Shown in pieces: positions 1-11,129 of a stretch of 64,000 nt of DNA. Every line of letters starts with the position of its first letter. The first letter of the stretch is position 1. The translations under genes were made by a program, and so were the position numbers. A model generated the notes under the pieces. That model worked only from the letters and a program-made list of their open reading frames with translations. It ran no database searches and was not told where the DNA came from. The DNA is taken from the NCBI GenBank assembly GCA_016716965.1, contig JADJUP010000050.1:111504-175503 (forward strand), given 5' to 3'. This DNA is from Sulfuritalea sp. GTDB lineage: Bacteria; Pseudomonadota; Gammaproteobacteria; Burkholderiales; Rhodocyclaceae.

Positions 1-609
1 GAGCCGTGGATCGAGGCGGCTCTGGAGCAGAACCTGCTGTTGCGGGCCCGGCGCGAAGCGGTCCAGGTTGCGCATCAGGAGGTCGAGCGCCAGCGTGCCG
101 GTCACTTCCCGACCGTCAACCTGCTGGCCAGCCACAACCAGCGCGATGCCGGCAGCACGCTGTTCGGCGGCGGCAGCGACACCGAGACGACCGACGTGAC
201 GGTGCGCCTGACCGTGCCGATCTATGAAGGCGGGCTAACAAGCGCGGTCACGCAGGAAGCGGTGCACCGCTATCAGAAGTCCCAGGAAGAGCTGGAGCAG
301 GAGCGTCGCGCCATCGAGCGCGTGACGCGTGCGTCTTTTGACGCCACGTTGAGCGGGGTGTCGCTGGTCCAGGCGCTCAAGCAGGGCGTCGTTGCCCAGC
401 AAAGCGCGCTCGAAGCCAAGGCCGAGGGGCACAAGACCGGCCTGTATGCATTGCTGCCGGTACTCGATGCCGCGCGCGACCTGTACCTTGCCAGGCGCGA
501 TTACGCGCAGTCTCGCTATGACTACCTGTTCAATCGCCTGCGCCTCAAACAGGCCACAGGTTCGCTTTCGGAAGCCGACCTTGTGCAGATCAGTGCGGCG
601 CTTCATTGA
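1..609 (+). CDS. TolC-family outer-membrane efflux protein, C-terminal part (cut by window edge)
   Basis: The frame is open from base 1 and ends at TGA 607-609, giving about 202 residues of a protein whose start lies outside the window. The text has the TolC/OEP look: a helical stretch rich in E, R, Q and A, a short extended segment (VTVRLTVPIYEGG) typical of the second beta-barrel hairpin followed by 'EGG', then another long helix ending in YDYLFNRLRLKQATGSL, close to the usual end of OEP proteins. Its role would be the outer-membrane channel of a tripartite exporter. It is followed by two HlyD-type adaptor genes, which supports a shared export machine. Family assignment is firm; the substrate cannot be read from sequence. 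Confidence 0.85.
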   Translation, partial: EPWIEAALEQNLLLRARREAVQVAHQEVERQRAGHFPTVNLLASHNQRDAGSTLFGGGSDTETTDVTVRLTVPIYEGGLTSAVTQEAVHRYQKSQEELEQERRAIERVTRASFDATLSGVSLVQALKQGVVAQQSALEAKAEGHKTGLYALLPVLDAARDLYLARRDYAQSRYDYLFNRLRLKQATGSLSEADLVQISAALH

Positions 610-739
610 GTCACATTGCATGGTCGCGGTCCCATCGGTTCAATGCGCCAGTAGGGTCGGCTTGTCGCCGGGCTTCGAAGTTCATTTGCTTCCGTCGTCG
701 GGAATGGCCCACATCGATCGCAGGAATTAGGATTCTCGA

Positions 740-2614
740 GTGACAACGGACGACGGCATTGCCCTGATTACCGATGCCCGCAGGGCTGCGGGCGACGGAA
801 ACGATGAATCATTCGAATCGACCGCATGGGCTCGGCTTGCCCATGCCGGCGATTCACGCAGCTTTGCCGCGGGCTGGCTCGACATACAGTGTCGCGCCTT
901 CGAGGGCGTCATCCGGGGTGCCGTCATCTTGCGCACATCCGAGGCGGCGGCTTTCGCGCCGGTTGCGGTCTGGCCCGAGGGAATCGAGGGCAGCCCGAAG
1001 CTCGCGGCGGTGATCGAGCGCGCCCTGCAAGGTCGCCGGGTAGTGGTTGACGGCACCAAGCGCGTCCCGCGTCGCCAGGACCCGATTTTCATTGCGCATC
1101 CCATACTGGTCGATGACGAGCTCTATGGCGCCGCCGCACTGGAAATCGAGGGCCGCTCGGAGGGGGCGGTGCGCGACCTGGTGCAGCGCCTGGGTTGGGG
1201 CATTGGCTGGCTGGAGGCCCTAGCCCGGCGCAAGACCTTCACCAGCAAGGCGCGGCTGGTGACGGTGCTCGAAATCATCGCCACATCCCTGCAGCACGAA
1301 CGCTTTCAGGCGGCCGCGACGGCGGTGGCGACCGAACTCGCGACCACCTTCGGTTGCGAGCGCGTCAGCCTGGGATTCATGAAGGGGCGCCACATCCAGG
1401 TGCGGGCGCTTTCCCACAGTTCGGCGTTCGGCAAGAAAACCAACCTGGTGCGCGCCATCGAAGGAGCAATGGACGAGGCGGCCGACCAGCTTGCGACCGT
1501 TGTTTTCCCGTCGCGCAAGGACGGTCCGTTCCAGGTTACCCGCGCCCATGCCGAGTTGCTCCAGCAACATGGCATCGGCGCGGTATGCACCATTCCCCTG
1601 ACCGCCGGCGAACTCGTGCTTGGCGCGCTGGTTCTGGAACTGCCGGCCGGCGCCGAGTTCGATGCGCGCACGGTCGAGCTCTGCGAGCATGCCGCCTTGC
1701 TGGTGGGGCCGGTGCTCGACGTCAAGCGAAGGGAAGACCGCTGGCTGGCCGAGAAGGCCCTCGACAGCATGCGCACCCATTGGCGTCACCTGGTTGGGCC
1801 GCGCCATGTCGCGCTCAAGCTGTGGGCGCTGCTCGCTGCGCTGGCGCTCGCGTTCTTCTCCATTGTCGACGGCGATTACATGATCACGGCCGATGCCAGC
1901 CTCGAAGGCAAGGTCCAGCGCGCCGTCACCGCGGCCATGCAGGGCTACATCGTCGAAGCGCGGGCTCGTGCCGGCGACATCGTCCGCGAGGGCGATGTGC
2001 TGGCCGCGATGGATACCCGCGACCTGCGGCTTGAACGCCAGAAAGTACTGAGCCAGGGCGCGCAGCAGGAAAGCGAGCGCCGGCAGGCCATCGCCGAGGG
2101 AAATCGCGCACGTGCGGCGATCCTGGAGGCGCAGAGCGGGCAGGTGCGGGCGCAGCTCACCCTGATCGACGAGCAGATTTCCCGCGCCCAGCTGGTGGCT
2201 CCCTTCGATGCAGTCGTCGTCAAGGGCGACCTCAGCCAATCGCTCGGCGCGGCGGTCGAACGCGGCAACGTGCTGTTCGAACTCGCGCCGCTGGATACTT
2301 ACCGCGTCATCATGAAAGTGGATGAGCGCGACATCACCAGCGTCGCGGTCGGCAAGCCAGGCCGCCTCGCGCTGGCCAGCATGCCCAACGAGGAGTTCGA
2401 GCTGACGATAGAGAAGATCACGCCGGTGTCGGTGGTCGACCAGGGCCGCAATTTCTTCCGTGTCGAAGCCCGGGCGAAGGGCGCCATCGACAAGCTGCGT
2501 CCGGGCATGGAGGGCATCGGCAAGATCCAGGTCGAACGGCGCCGCCTGGTATGGATCTGGACTCACAAGCTGGTGCACTGGATGCGCATGTGGGTCTGGT
2601 CCTGGTGGCCGTAA
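740..2614 (+). CDS. GAF-domain / HlyD-family periplasmic adaptor fusion
   Basis: This 624-residue protein starts at GTG 740. Residues ~175-330 resemble a GAF domain (LVTVLEIIATSLQHERF, then IPLTAGELVLGALVLE). One membrane helix follows at ~358-378 (LWALLAALALAFFSIVDG). The C-terminal third is an HlyD/biotinyl-lipoyl adaptor: GYIVEARARAGDIVREGDVL, a Q/E/R-rich coiled coil, then VAPFDAVVVKGDLSQSLG and a beta-barrel region. The cytoplasmic GAF part would sense or bind a ligand or partner, and the periplasmic part would bridge to the TolC protein encoded just upstream. The Trp-rich tail (WIWTHKLVHWMRMWVWSWW) is unusual. The next gene starts 14 nt after the stop, so an operon is likely. Domain calls are by eye; the fusion itself is plain in the reading frame. 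Confidence 0.8.
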   Translation: MTTDDGIALITDARRAAGDGNDESFESTAWARLAHAGDSRSFAAGWLDIQCRAFEGVIRGAVILRTSEAAAFAPVAVWPEGIEGSPKLAAVIERALQGRRVVVDGTKRVPRRQDPIFIAHPILVDDELYGAAALEIEGRSEGAVRDLVQRLGWGIGWLEALARRKTFTSKARLVTVLEIIATSLQHERFQAAATAVATELATTFGCERVSLGFMKGRHIQVRALSHSSAFGKKTNLVRAIEGAMDEAADQLATVVFPSRKDGPFQVTRAHAELLQQHGIGAVCTIPLTAGELVLGALVLELPAGAEFDARTVELCEHAALLVGPVLDVKRREDRWLAEKALDSMRTHWRHLVGPRHVALKLWALLAALALAFFSIVDGDYMITADASLEGKVQRAVTAAMQGYIVEARARAGDIVREGDVLAAMDTRDLRLERQKVLSQGAQQESERRQAIAEGNRARAAILEAQSGQVRAQLTLIDEQISRAQLVAPFDAVVVKGDLSQSLGAAVERGNVLFELAPLDTYRVIMKVDERDITSVAVGKPGRLALASMPNEEFELTIEKITPVSVVDQGRNFFRVEARAKGAIDKLRPGMEGIGKIQVERRRLVWIWTHKLVHWMRMWVWSWWP

Positions 2615-2627
2615 GGCCGGGAATTTC

Positions 2628-4775
2628 GTGAGCGACACCCTATTCAGTCCCTCCTGGTACCGGGTTGCATCGCTCAAGCCGAGGATCCGCTCGCACGCCA
2701 GAATCCTGCGCCAGTCGTTCCGCGACAAGGTCTGGTTCGTCCTCCAGGATTTCGCCGCCGAACGATCGCACCGCTTTTCGCCGGCGGCGCACCATTTCAT
2801 CGGCCTCATGGACGGCGAGAAGACGGTGCAGGAAATCTGGGAAGCGACCAGCGCGCACCTGGGTGACGGTGCGCCTACCCAGGAAGAAGTGATCCGCCTG
2901 CTCGGACAGCTGCACGCCACCGACGTGCTGCTGTGCGACGTGCCCCCCGACAGCATGGAGGTGTTCCGGCGACACGAGAAGCATGAACGCATGCTGTGGC
3001 GCCGCCGCCTGTGGACACCGCTGGCGCTGCGATTCCCATTGCTTGATCCCGACCGGTTCCTGCAGCGCACGCTGCCTTGGGTGCAACCGCTGTTCGGCTG
3101 GTTTGGGATACTCCTCTGGCTCGCGGTGGTGGGAACCGGGGCGGTGCTGGCGGCTTCCCACTGGACCGACCTGACGGAGAATATCGCCGATCGCGTCCTC
3201 GATCCGGGCAATCTCGTGCTGCTCTGGTTCGTGTATCCGGTGGTCAAGGCCCTGCATGAACTGGGGCATGCCTACGCGATCAGGAAATGGGGCGGCGAGG
3301 TGCACGAAATCGGCATCATGCTGCTGGTCTTGTCGCCGGTACCCTACGTCGACGCTTCCGCTTCCTGGGGCTTCAATGACAAGCGCAAGCGCATGGTGGT
3401 CGGCGCGGCGGGTATCGCCGTGGAGCTGTTCCTCGGCTCGCTCGCCTTGTTTACCTGGCTCACGGTCGAACCGGGCGCGGTGCGGGCCATCGCGTACAAC
3501 GTGATGCTGATCAGCGGTGTTTCCACCTTGTTGTTCAACGGCAACCCGCTGCTTCGCTTCGACGGTTACTACGTGCTTGCCGATGCGATCGAAATGCCCA
3601 ACCTGGGATCGCGCTCCAACCAGTATCTCGGCTACCTGTTCAAACGTTACGCATTTGGCGTCTCCGACGCCGAGTCGCCGGCACATTCGACCGGTGAGCG
3701 CGTCTGGATGGTCGTGTATGGCATCGCGTCATTCGTGTACCGGATATTCATCTCCTTCATCATCATCACCTTCATTGCCGGAAAATTCTTCTTCATCGGG
3801 GTACTGCTGGCGATCTGGGCCATCGCGACACAGGTGATGATGCCCATCGGCAAAACCCTGTCATTCCTGGTTTCCAATCCTGGCCTGCGGCGCCAGCGCG
3901 GGCGTGCGGTATCGACCAGCATTGCGCTTGCAGCTTTGGTCGCGGTCCTGCTGTTCGTCGCGCCGTTCCCGCACTGGACCCGCACCGAAGGGGTGCTATG
4001 GGTGCCCGAGGAGGCGCAGGTGCGGGCGGGCACCGAAGGCTTCATCGTCGACCTGCTGGCACCGGCCGATGGCGAGGTCAGTCGCGACCAACCGCTGGTG
4101 CGCGCCGAGGAGCCCTTCCTCGCGGCTCGCGTCGCCATGCTCGAGGCGCAGTTGCAGGAGCTGATCGCCAAGTACGACGCCTCGCTGACGATGGACCGGG
4201 TGCAGGCCGCCATGCTCCGCGAGCAGATCATCGCCGCCGACGCGAACCTGCAGCGCAGCCGCGAACGCGCGGCCGACCTGGTGTTTCGCAGTCCGGCCAA
4301 TGGCCGCTTCATCGTGCCGAACGCCGCGGATCTGGCCGGTCGTTTCGTCAGCAAGGGGCAGTTGATCGGCTACGTGGTGGAGCCCCGGGAGCAGACTGCG
4401 CGCGTGGCGCTGTTGCAGGACGACATTGCCATGGTGCTGCAGGAGACCCGGAGCGTCGAAGTAATGCTTGCGGGCTGGGGCGCCAGCCCGATGCCGGCGC
4501 GAATTCGCCGCCAGGTTCCCGGCGCCTCGCAACAGTTGCCGACGGCGGCACTGGGCAGTGCGGGCGGGGGACCGATCACGGTCGATCCGCGTGACGGCAA
4601 GGGCGTCACGGCGCTCAACCAGATTTTCCAGCTCGAACTGACTCTGCCCGGTGAAGTGCGGGCCGAATACCTTGGAGCACGCGTCTACGTCCGGTTCAAC
4701 CACGGTTTCGAGCCCGTCGGATTCCAGCTCTATCGTGCCTTCCGGCGACTGCTGTTGAGGCAGTTCAATGTCTAG
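2628..4775 (+). CDS. PqqD-like / M50 site-2-type metalloprotease / HlyD fusion protein
   Basis: I chose GTG 2628, 14 nt after the previous stop, because the open frame further upstream lies inside the GAF/HlyD gene; this gives 715 residues. Residues ~30-110 look like a PqqD-type peptide-binding domain (FSPAAHHFIGLMDGEKTVQEIW). A membrane domain follows with the M50 zinc motif HELGH at 210-214 and the second motif NPLLRFDGYY, with N306 and D312. Several hydrophobic helices follow, then an HlyD-like half (EGFIVDLLAPADGEVSRDQPL, a coiled coil, FRSPANGRFIVP). M50 proteases cleave substrates within or next to membranes. Combined with an adaptor domain this suggests processing coupled to export. 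The substrate is not encoded in the window. Confidence 0.82.
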   Translation: MSDTLFSPSWYRVASLKPRIRSHARILRQSFRDKVWFVLQDFAAERSHRFSPAAHHFIGLMDGEKTVQEIWEATSAHLGDGAPTQEEVIRLLGQLHATDVLLCDVPPDSMEVFRRHEKHERMLWRRRLWTPLALRFPLLDPDRFLQRTLPWVQPLFGWFGILLWLAVVGTGAVLAASHWTDLTENIADRVLDPGNLVLLWFVYPVVKALHELGHAYAIRKWGGEVHEIGIMLLVLSPVPYVDASASWGFNDKRKRMVVGAAGIAVELFLGSLALFTWLTVEPGAVRAIAYNVMLISGVSTLLFNGNPLLRFDGYYVLADAIEMPNLGSRSNQYLGYLFKRYAFGVSDAESPAHSTGERVWMVVYGIASFVYRIFISFIIITFIAGKFFFIGVLLAIWAIATQVMMPIGKTLSFLVSNPGLRRQRGRAVSTSIALAALVAVLLFVAPFPHWTRTEGVLWVPEEAQVRAGTEGFIVDLLAPADGEVSRDQPLVRAEEPFLAARVAMLEAQLQELIAKYDASLTMDRVQAAMLREQIIAADANLQRSRERAADLVFRSPANGRFIVPNAADLAGRFVSKGQLIGYVVEPREQTARVALLQDDIAMVLQETRSVEVMLAGWGASPMPARIRRQVPGASQQLPTAALGSAGGGPITVDPRDGKGVTALNQIFQLELTLPGEVRAEYLGARVYVRFNHGFEPVGFQLYRAFRRLLLRQFNV

Positions 4776-5086
4776 GGTGTGTCCCCATACAGTCGGCGAG
4801 CTGCGTTGCGTCAGGAAGGCGATGGATGCAAGGCGCGGCGTGCCGCCCACAGTCATCTGTGGGCAAGCGACGCACGCCGGCCGACGCACCGGGGGGGGGC
4901 TGGCCGCGTTGGTCGTCAGTTGTTTGGAACGCACGGCGCTCCCGCCCTGCCTGAGCGTCGCCTAATGGGCACACCACGCTGCTGCGTCCCGGGATCGCAC
5001 TCGGGCCGTATCCGCAACGGGAGGATCTGCGTGAAGGCTGGCTGGATCGCGCCGCCGCCAGTCTTGGGGGATTCATCCGGCAGCGA
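4776..5086. other. Region between M50/HlyD gene and secA-like gene, with G9 run
   Basis: These 311 bases hold no gene I can support on its own. The reading frame of the downstream SecA-like gene is open back to 4955 (TGA at 4952-4954) and translates to a plausible N-terminal extension (for example LGPYPQREDLREGWLDRAAA), but it has no ATG and only CTG codons at 4979 and 4982 as upstream candidates. A run of nine G at 4891-4899 is a likely site of length error. ATG 4965 lies one frame away. I see no clear promoter. Confidence 0.5.
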
Positions 5087-6958
5087 GTGTATGGGCGCAG
5101 TCCGGGGCGCGGCGAATTCATTTCCCGTGTCGATGGGGAGGGGCAGCGCCTCGCCGCCCTGACGGACAAGGAAATCCGCGAGTGCATTCCCGAACTGCGG
5201 CGCCGCCTTTACAGCGAGGGCCTGGACGAACCGCTGGTGGCGCGCAGCTTCGCCATCATCCGCGAGATATCCGGGCGCCGTCTCGGGATGCGGCCCTTCG
5301 ACGTGCAGCTTTTGGGCGGCCGCGTCATGCTCGAGGGCAGGATCGCCGAAATGGAAACGGGCGAGGGCAAGACCCTGACGGCGACCCTGCCGGCCTGCAC
5401 CGCGGCGCTTGCGGGGATACCGGTCCATATCGTGACCGTCAATGACTTCCTGGTGATGCGCGACGCGGCGTGGATGACGCCGATCTACAAATTCTTTGGC
5501 CTCACCGTCGGCACCATCACCGAGGGCATGACGCCCGAGGCGCGGCGCGCGGCCTATGCCTGTGACATCACTTACGGCACCAACAAGCAGATGGTGTTCG
5601 ATTACCTCAAGGATCGCCTGATGCTGGGGCGTGACACCGGGCACATGCAGCTCCAGCTCGAAGCCCTGCACGCCGAGCACTCGCACGCCAGCCGCCTGCT
5701 GCTTCGCGGCCTGTGCTTCGTCATCGTGGATGAGGCGGACAGCGTGCTGGTGGATGAGGCGCGCACACCGCTGATCATTTCCAACATCGGCGATACGAGC
5801 CAGGAGGAACAGGTCTATGCCGAAGCCGTGACCATGGCGCGGCAGATGGACACCGGTTCGGATTTCTCGATCCGGCCGCGCGAGCATGACGTCGAACTCA
5901 CCGAGCGCGGGCGGCGGCGCGCAACCGAACTGGCGGAGCCCTACGGCGGCCTCTGGATGGGGCCGCGGCGGCGCGAGGAACTGATCCGTCGCGCGTTGGC
6001 CGCGCTGTACCTCTACCAGCGCGACAAGCAGTACCTGGTGCGCAACGGCAAGATCCAGATCGTGGATGAATACACCGGCCGGGTGATGGCGGACCGCTCG
6101 TGGGAGCGCGGGCTGCACCAGATGATCGAAGCCAAGGAGGGCTGCGCGATTACCGGCCAGCAGGAGACACTGGCGCGCATCAGTTACCAGCGGTTCTTCC
6201 GCCGCTACCTGCGTGTCGCCGGGATGACCGGTACCGTCAGGGAGGTTGCCGGCGAACTCTGGTCGGTTTACCGCCTGCCGGTGGTCACGATACCGACCAA
6301 TCGCCCGATACAGCGCCGGAGCTTGCCCGACGAGGTGTACCTCACCGCCGAGGAGAAGTGGGCGACCGTGGTGGATCGCTTGCGCCGGTTGCAGAACGAG
6401 GGGCGCGCCGTCCTGGTCGGCACGCGATCGGTCGCCGCATCCGAGCATTTGAGCGCGCTGCTGTCGCTTGCCGGACTGGCTCACCAGGTACTCAACGCCC
6501 GGCAGGATCAGGAGGAGGCCGAGGTGATCGCCCGCGCCGGCGAGCGCGGGCGCATCACGGTCGCCACCAACATGGCGGGCCGCGGCACCGACATCCGGCT
6601 GGCTCCCGGCGTCGCCGAACTCGGCGGCCTTCATGTCCTGGCGACCGAACGCCACGACTCCCGGCGCATCGACCGGCAGTTGTTCGGGCGCTGCGGACGG
6701 CAGGGCGACCCCGGAAGTTTCCAGGTCGTCATGTCGCTCGACGACGAAATCTTCCACGACGTGTTCAAGCCGCATGCCGAAAGGCTGCGCCGGCTGTTTC
6801 CGCGCGTCGGCGAGCCACTGCCCGGATGGCTCGGCAAGTTGCTGGTGAATCTCGCGCAGGGCATCGCCGAGCGCCACCACGGGCGCGTGCGGCGCGAATT
6901 GCTCAGCGTCGACGACCAGTTGAGCGACCTGCTGGCCTTCACCGGGCGCAGCGAATAG
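5087..6958 (+). CDS. SecA-like translocase ATPase, truncated form (accessory SecA)
   Basis: From GTG 5087 the protein is 623 residues, against about 900 for canonical SecA. It has the SecA helicase motor: Walker A METGEGKT at 89-96, DEAD-type box VDEADSVLVDEARTPL at 214-229, the preprotein-crosslinking region, YTGRVMADRSWERGLHQ, and the NBD2 signature GRCGRQGDPGSF. About 80 residues after that it stops, so most of the helical scaffold/wing region and the C-terminal zinc-binding tail are missing. It is therefore not the housekeeping SecA. Its position after a TolC, two HlyD adaptors and an M50 protease suggests a dedicated role in exporting one substrate class. The start is uncertain: the frame is open upstream to 4955 without an ATG, and no good Shine-Dalgarno sequence precedes 5087. 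Confidence 0.85.
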   Translation: MYGRSPGRGEFISRVDGEGQRLAALTDKEIRECIPELRRRLYSEGLDEPLVARSFAIIREISGRRLGMRPFDVQLLGGRVMLEGRIAEMETGEGKTLTATLPACTAALAGIPVHIVTVNDFLVMRDAAWMTPIYKFFGLTVGTITEGMTPEARRAAYACDITYGTNKQMVFDYLKDRLMLGRDTGHMQLQLEALHAEHSHASRLLLRGLCFVIVDEADSVLVDEARTPLIISNIGDTSQEEQVYAEAVTMARQMDTGSDFSIRPREHDVELTERGRRRATELAEPYGGLWMGPRRREELIRRALAALYLYQRDKQYLVRNGKIQIVDEYTGRVMADRSWERGLHQMIEAKEGCAITGQQETLARISYQRFFRRYLRVAGMTGTVREVAGELWSVYRLPVVTIPTNRPIQRRSLPDEVYLTAEEKWATVVDRLRRLQNEGRAVLVGTRSVAASEHLSALLSLAGLAHQVLNARQDQEEAEVIARAGERGRITVATNMAGRGTDIRLAPGVAELGGLHVLATERHDSRRIDRQLFGRCGRQGDPGSFQVVMSLDDEIFHDVFKPHAERLRRLFPRVGEPLPGWLGKLLVNLAQGIAERHHGRVRRELLSVDDQLSDLLAFTGRSE

Positions 6959-6981
6959 CGCCCACTCCTTCCGGGTCCGCG

Positions 6982-7005
6982 AAAAGTCGGCGCTGGCGGC
7001 ACGGT
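6982..7005 (-). repeat. 24-bp dispersed repeat, copy 1
   Basis: This copy lies 23 nt after the secA-like stop and before tRNA-Leu. It matches the consensus (core AGTCGGCGCTGGCGACACGG) with GG for GA in the middle and T at the last base. I take the reverse complement, beginning GCCGTGTCGCCAG, as forward, so this copy is reversed. Confidence 0.85.
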
Positions 7006-7050
7006 AGAATTGCCTCGCATCCCGACCCGGACCCCACGATGAAACCCACT

Positions 7051-7135
7051 GCCCGGATGGTGAAATTGGTAGACACAAGGGACTTAAAATCCCTCGCCGC
7101 AAGGCGTACCGGTTCGATTCCGGTTCCGGGCACCA
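7051..7135 (+). tRNA. tRNA-Leu (anticodon UAA)
   Basis: The 85-nt cloverleaf begins GCCCGGA (7051-7057) and closes with TCCGGGC (7125-7131), followed by discriminator A and an encoded CCA (7133-7135). The D-arm contains TGGTGAAATTGGTAGAC. The anticodon stem AGGGA/TCCCT encloses the loop CTTAAAA, placing anticodon TAA at 7085-7087. A long variable arm (CGCCGCAAGGCG) marks a class II tRNA, and GGTTCGATTCC is the T-arm. It reads UUA/UUG leucine codons. Confidence 0.97.
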
Positions 7136-7136
7136 C

Positions 7137-7572
7137 ATGATAATCATCGACCTTCTCTGCGATCAGGGGCACCGCTTCGAAGGCTGGTTCGCTTCCGGCG
7201 AGGCGTTTCGCGACCAGAGCCAGCGTCATCTGGTGCTCTGCCCGCATTGCCAGACGTCGGGCGTCAGCCAGTTGCCTTCGGCGCCGCACTTGAAGCGCGG
7301 TACGACGGAACTCGCGCCGGCCGCGAAGCCGCAAGCCGTCGCCCCGGCGCCTGCGCTGGCGCGCCTGCACGAAGCGCTCGCGAGCATGGCGCGCGAGGCC
7401 GAGAACGTCGGCGAGCGGTTTCCCGAGGAGGCGCGGCGCATCCATTACGACGAGGCGCCGGCAAGAACCATCCGCGGTGTCGCCACTCTCGATGAAACCC
7501 GCGACCTGCTCGACGAAGGCATCCTGGTCGTGCCGGCGCCCGTGCCGCCGGACGACGAACTGCACTGCCTGA
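7137..7572 (+). CDS. DUF1178 family protein, probable indel at its 3' end
   Basis: ATG 7137 follows the tRNA directly. The first ~143 residues match the DUF1178 family: MIIIDLLCDQGHRFEGWFASGEAF, a CPHC zinc-ribbon-like pair, and the usual C-terminal block ARGVxTxDETRDLLDEGI. The function of the family is unknown to me. Family members normally stop a few residues after this block. Here the frame does not stop at DDELH but runs on antisense to mutS to 9599. A TGA at 7570-7572 sits one frame away, so I give the end there, assuming a single extra base near GCACTGCCTGA. Because of this assumed indel the length is not a multiple of three. The gene converges on mutS, whose stop is at 7593. Confidence 0.65.
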
Positions 7573-7592
7573 GGCGCGGCGATGCGCCTGCC

Positions 7593-10185
<2,593 letters not shown>

Positions 10186-10191
10186 CGGACC

Positions 10192-10998
10192 TCAGGCCTG
10201 AAGCTTCGCGGTCCGGTGCGGCGCGATGAGCTGCAGCAGTTGCGCGAAGATCTTCGGATTGCCGCCGACGATGTTGCCGGTCTGCATGTAGGCGGATTCA
10301 CCCGCGAGGTCGCTGACGAGGCCGCCGGCCTCGGTGATCAGCAGGCTGCCGGCCGCCATGTCCCAGGGGGAGAGGCCGAGTTCCCAGAAGCCGTCCATGC
10401 GCCCGCAGGCGACCCAGGCCAGGTCGAGCGCGGCGGCGCCCGGGCGGCGCATGCCCGCGGTGCGCTGCGCGACGTCGCGGAATATCGCCAGGTAGGCATC
10501 GATGTGGTCGAACATGCGATACGGGAAGCCGGTGCCGATCAGCGCTTCGTCGAGCTTGGTGCGCTTGGCGACGCGGATGCGCTTTTCGTTGAGGTAGGCG
10601 CCGCCGCCCTTGCTGGCGGTGAAGATCTCGTTGCGGTTGGGGTCGTACACCACGGCCTGGGTGATGACGCCCTTGTGCGCCAGTCCGATCGAAATGGCAT
10701 ACTGCGGCAGGCCGTGGATGAAGTTGGTGGTGCCGTCGAGCGGGTCGATGATCCACTGGTATTCCGAGTCGGCGCGGGTGCCGGCCAGGCCGGACTCCTC
10801 TGCTAGAATTCCGTGGGTGGGATAAGCCTCGCGCAGCACTTCGAGAATCGCCGCTTCCGCGGCACGGTCCACCTCGGTTACATAATCACTCTGTTGCTTG
10901 ACATCGACCCGCAGCTTGTCGACGTCCATGCTGGCGCGGTTGATGATCGTGCCGGCGCGACGCGCGGCCTTGACGGCGATGTTCAGCGTGGGATGCAT
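10192..10998 (-). CDS. suhB: Inositol-1-monophosphatase family protein SuhB
   Basis: I chose ATG 10996-10998 (MHPTLNIAVKAARRAG), the standard start of SuhB proteins, rather than the open extension to 11064; the product has 268 residues. The FIG/IMPase motifs are present: a metal-binding EE in HGILAEESG, WIIDPLDGTTNF, and WDMAAGSLLITEAGG near the C terminus. SuhB hydrolyses inositol phosphates and in enterobacteria also works in rRNA antitermination; which role applies here is not visible. The gene ends 6 nt from the mutS start, so the two are likely co-transcribed. It diverges from trmJ across about 130 bp. Confidence 0.92.
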   Translation of the reverse strand: MHPTLNIAVKAARRAGTIINRASMDVDKLRVDVKQQSDYVTEVDRAAEAAILEVLREAYPTHGILAEESGLAGTRADSEYQWIIDPLDGTTNFIHGLPQYAISIGLAHKGVITQAVVYDPNRNEIFTASKGGGAYLNEKRIRVAKRTKLDEALIGTGFPYRMFDHIDAYLAIFRDVAQRTAGMRRPGAAALDLAWVACGRMDGFWELGLSPWDMAAGSLLITEAGGLVSDLAGESAYMQTGNIVGGNPKIFAQLLQLIAPHRTAKLQA

Positions 10999-11129
10999 GG
11001 GTGTATTGGGCGGGGCAGGCCGGGTGGCGCAGGAAGTCCGCAATTCTATCGCACCGGCGGACACCCGCCAGCGCAGCGGTGTTGCGGACGCGCAAAGTAC
11101 CGCCTCCAGCGCAGATCCGAGGACATGAC

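Noticed and set aside
4916..7147. 743-codon open frame on the minus strand opposite the secA-like gene
   Set aside because: Antisense shadow of a GC-rich gene; it even runs through the tRNA and shows no family motifs.
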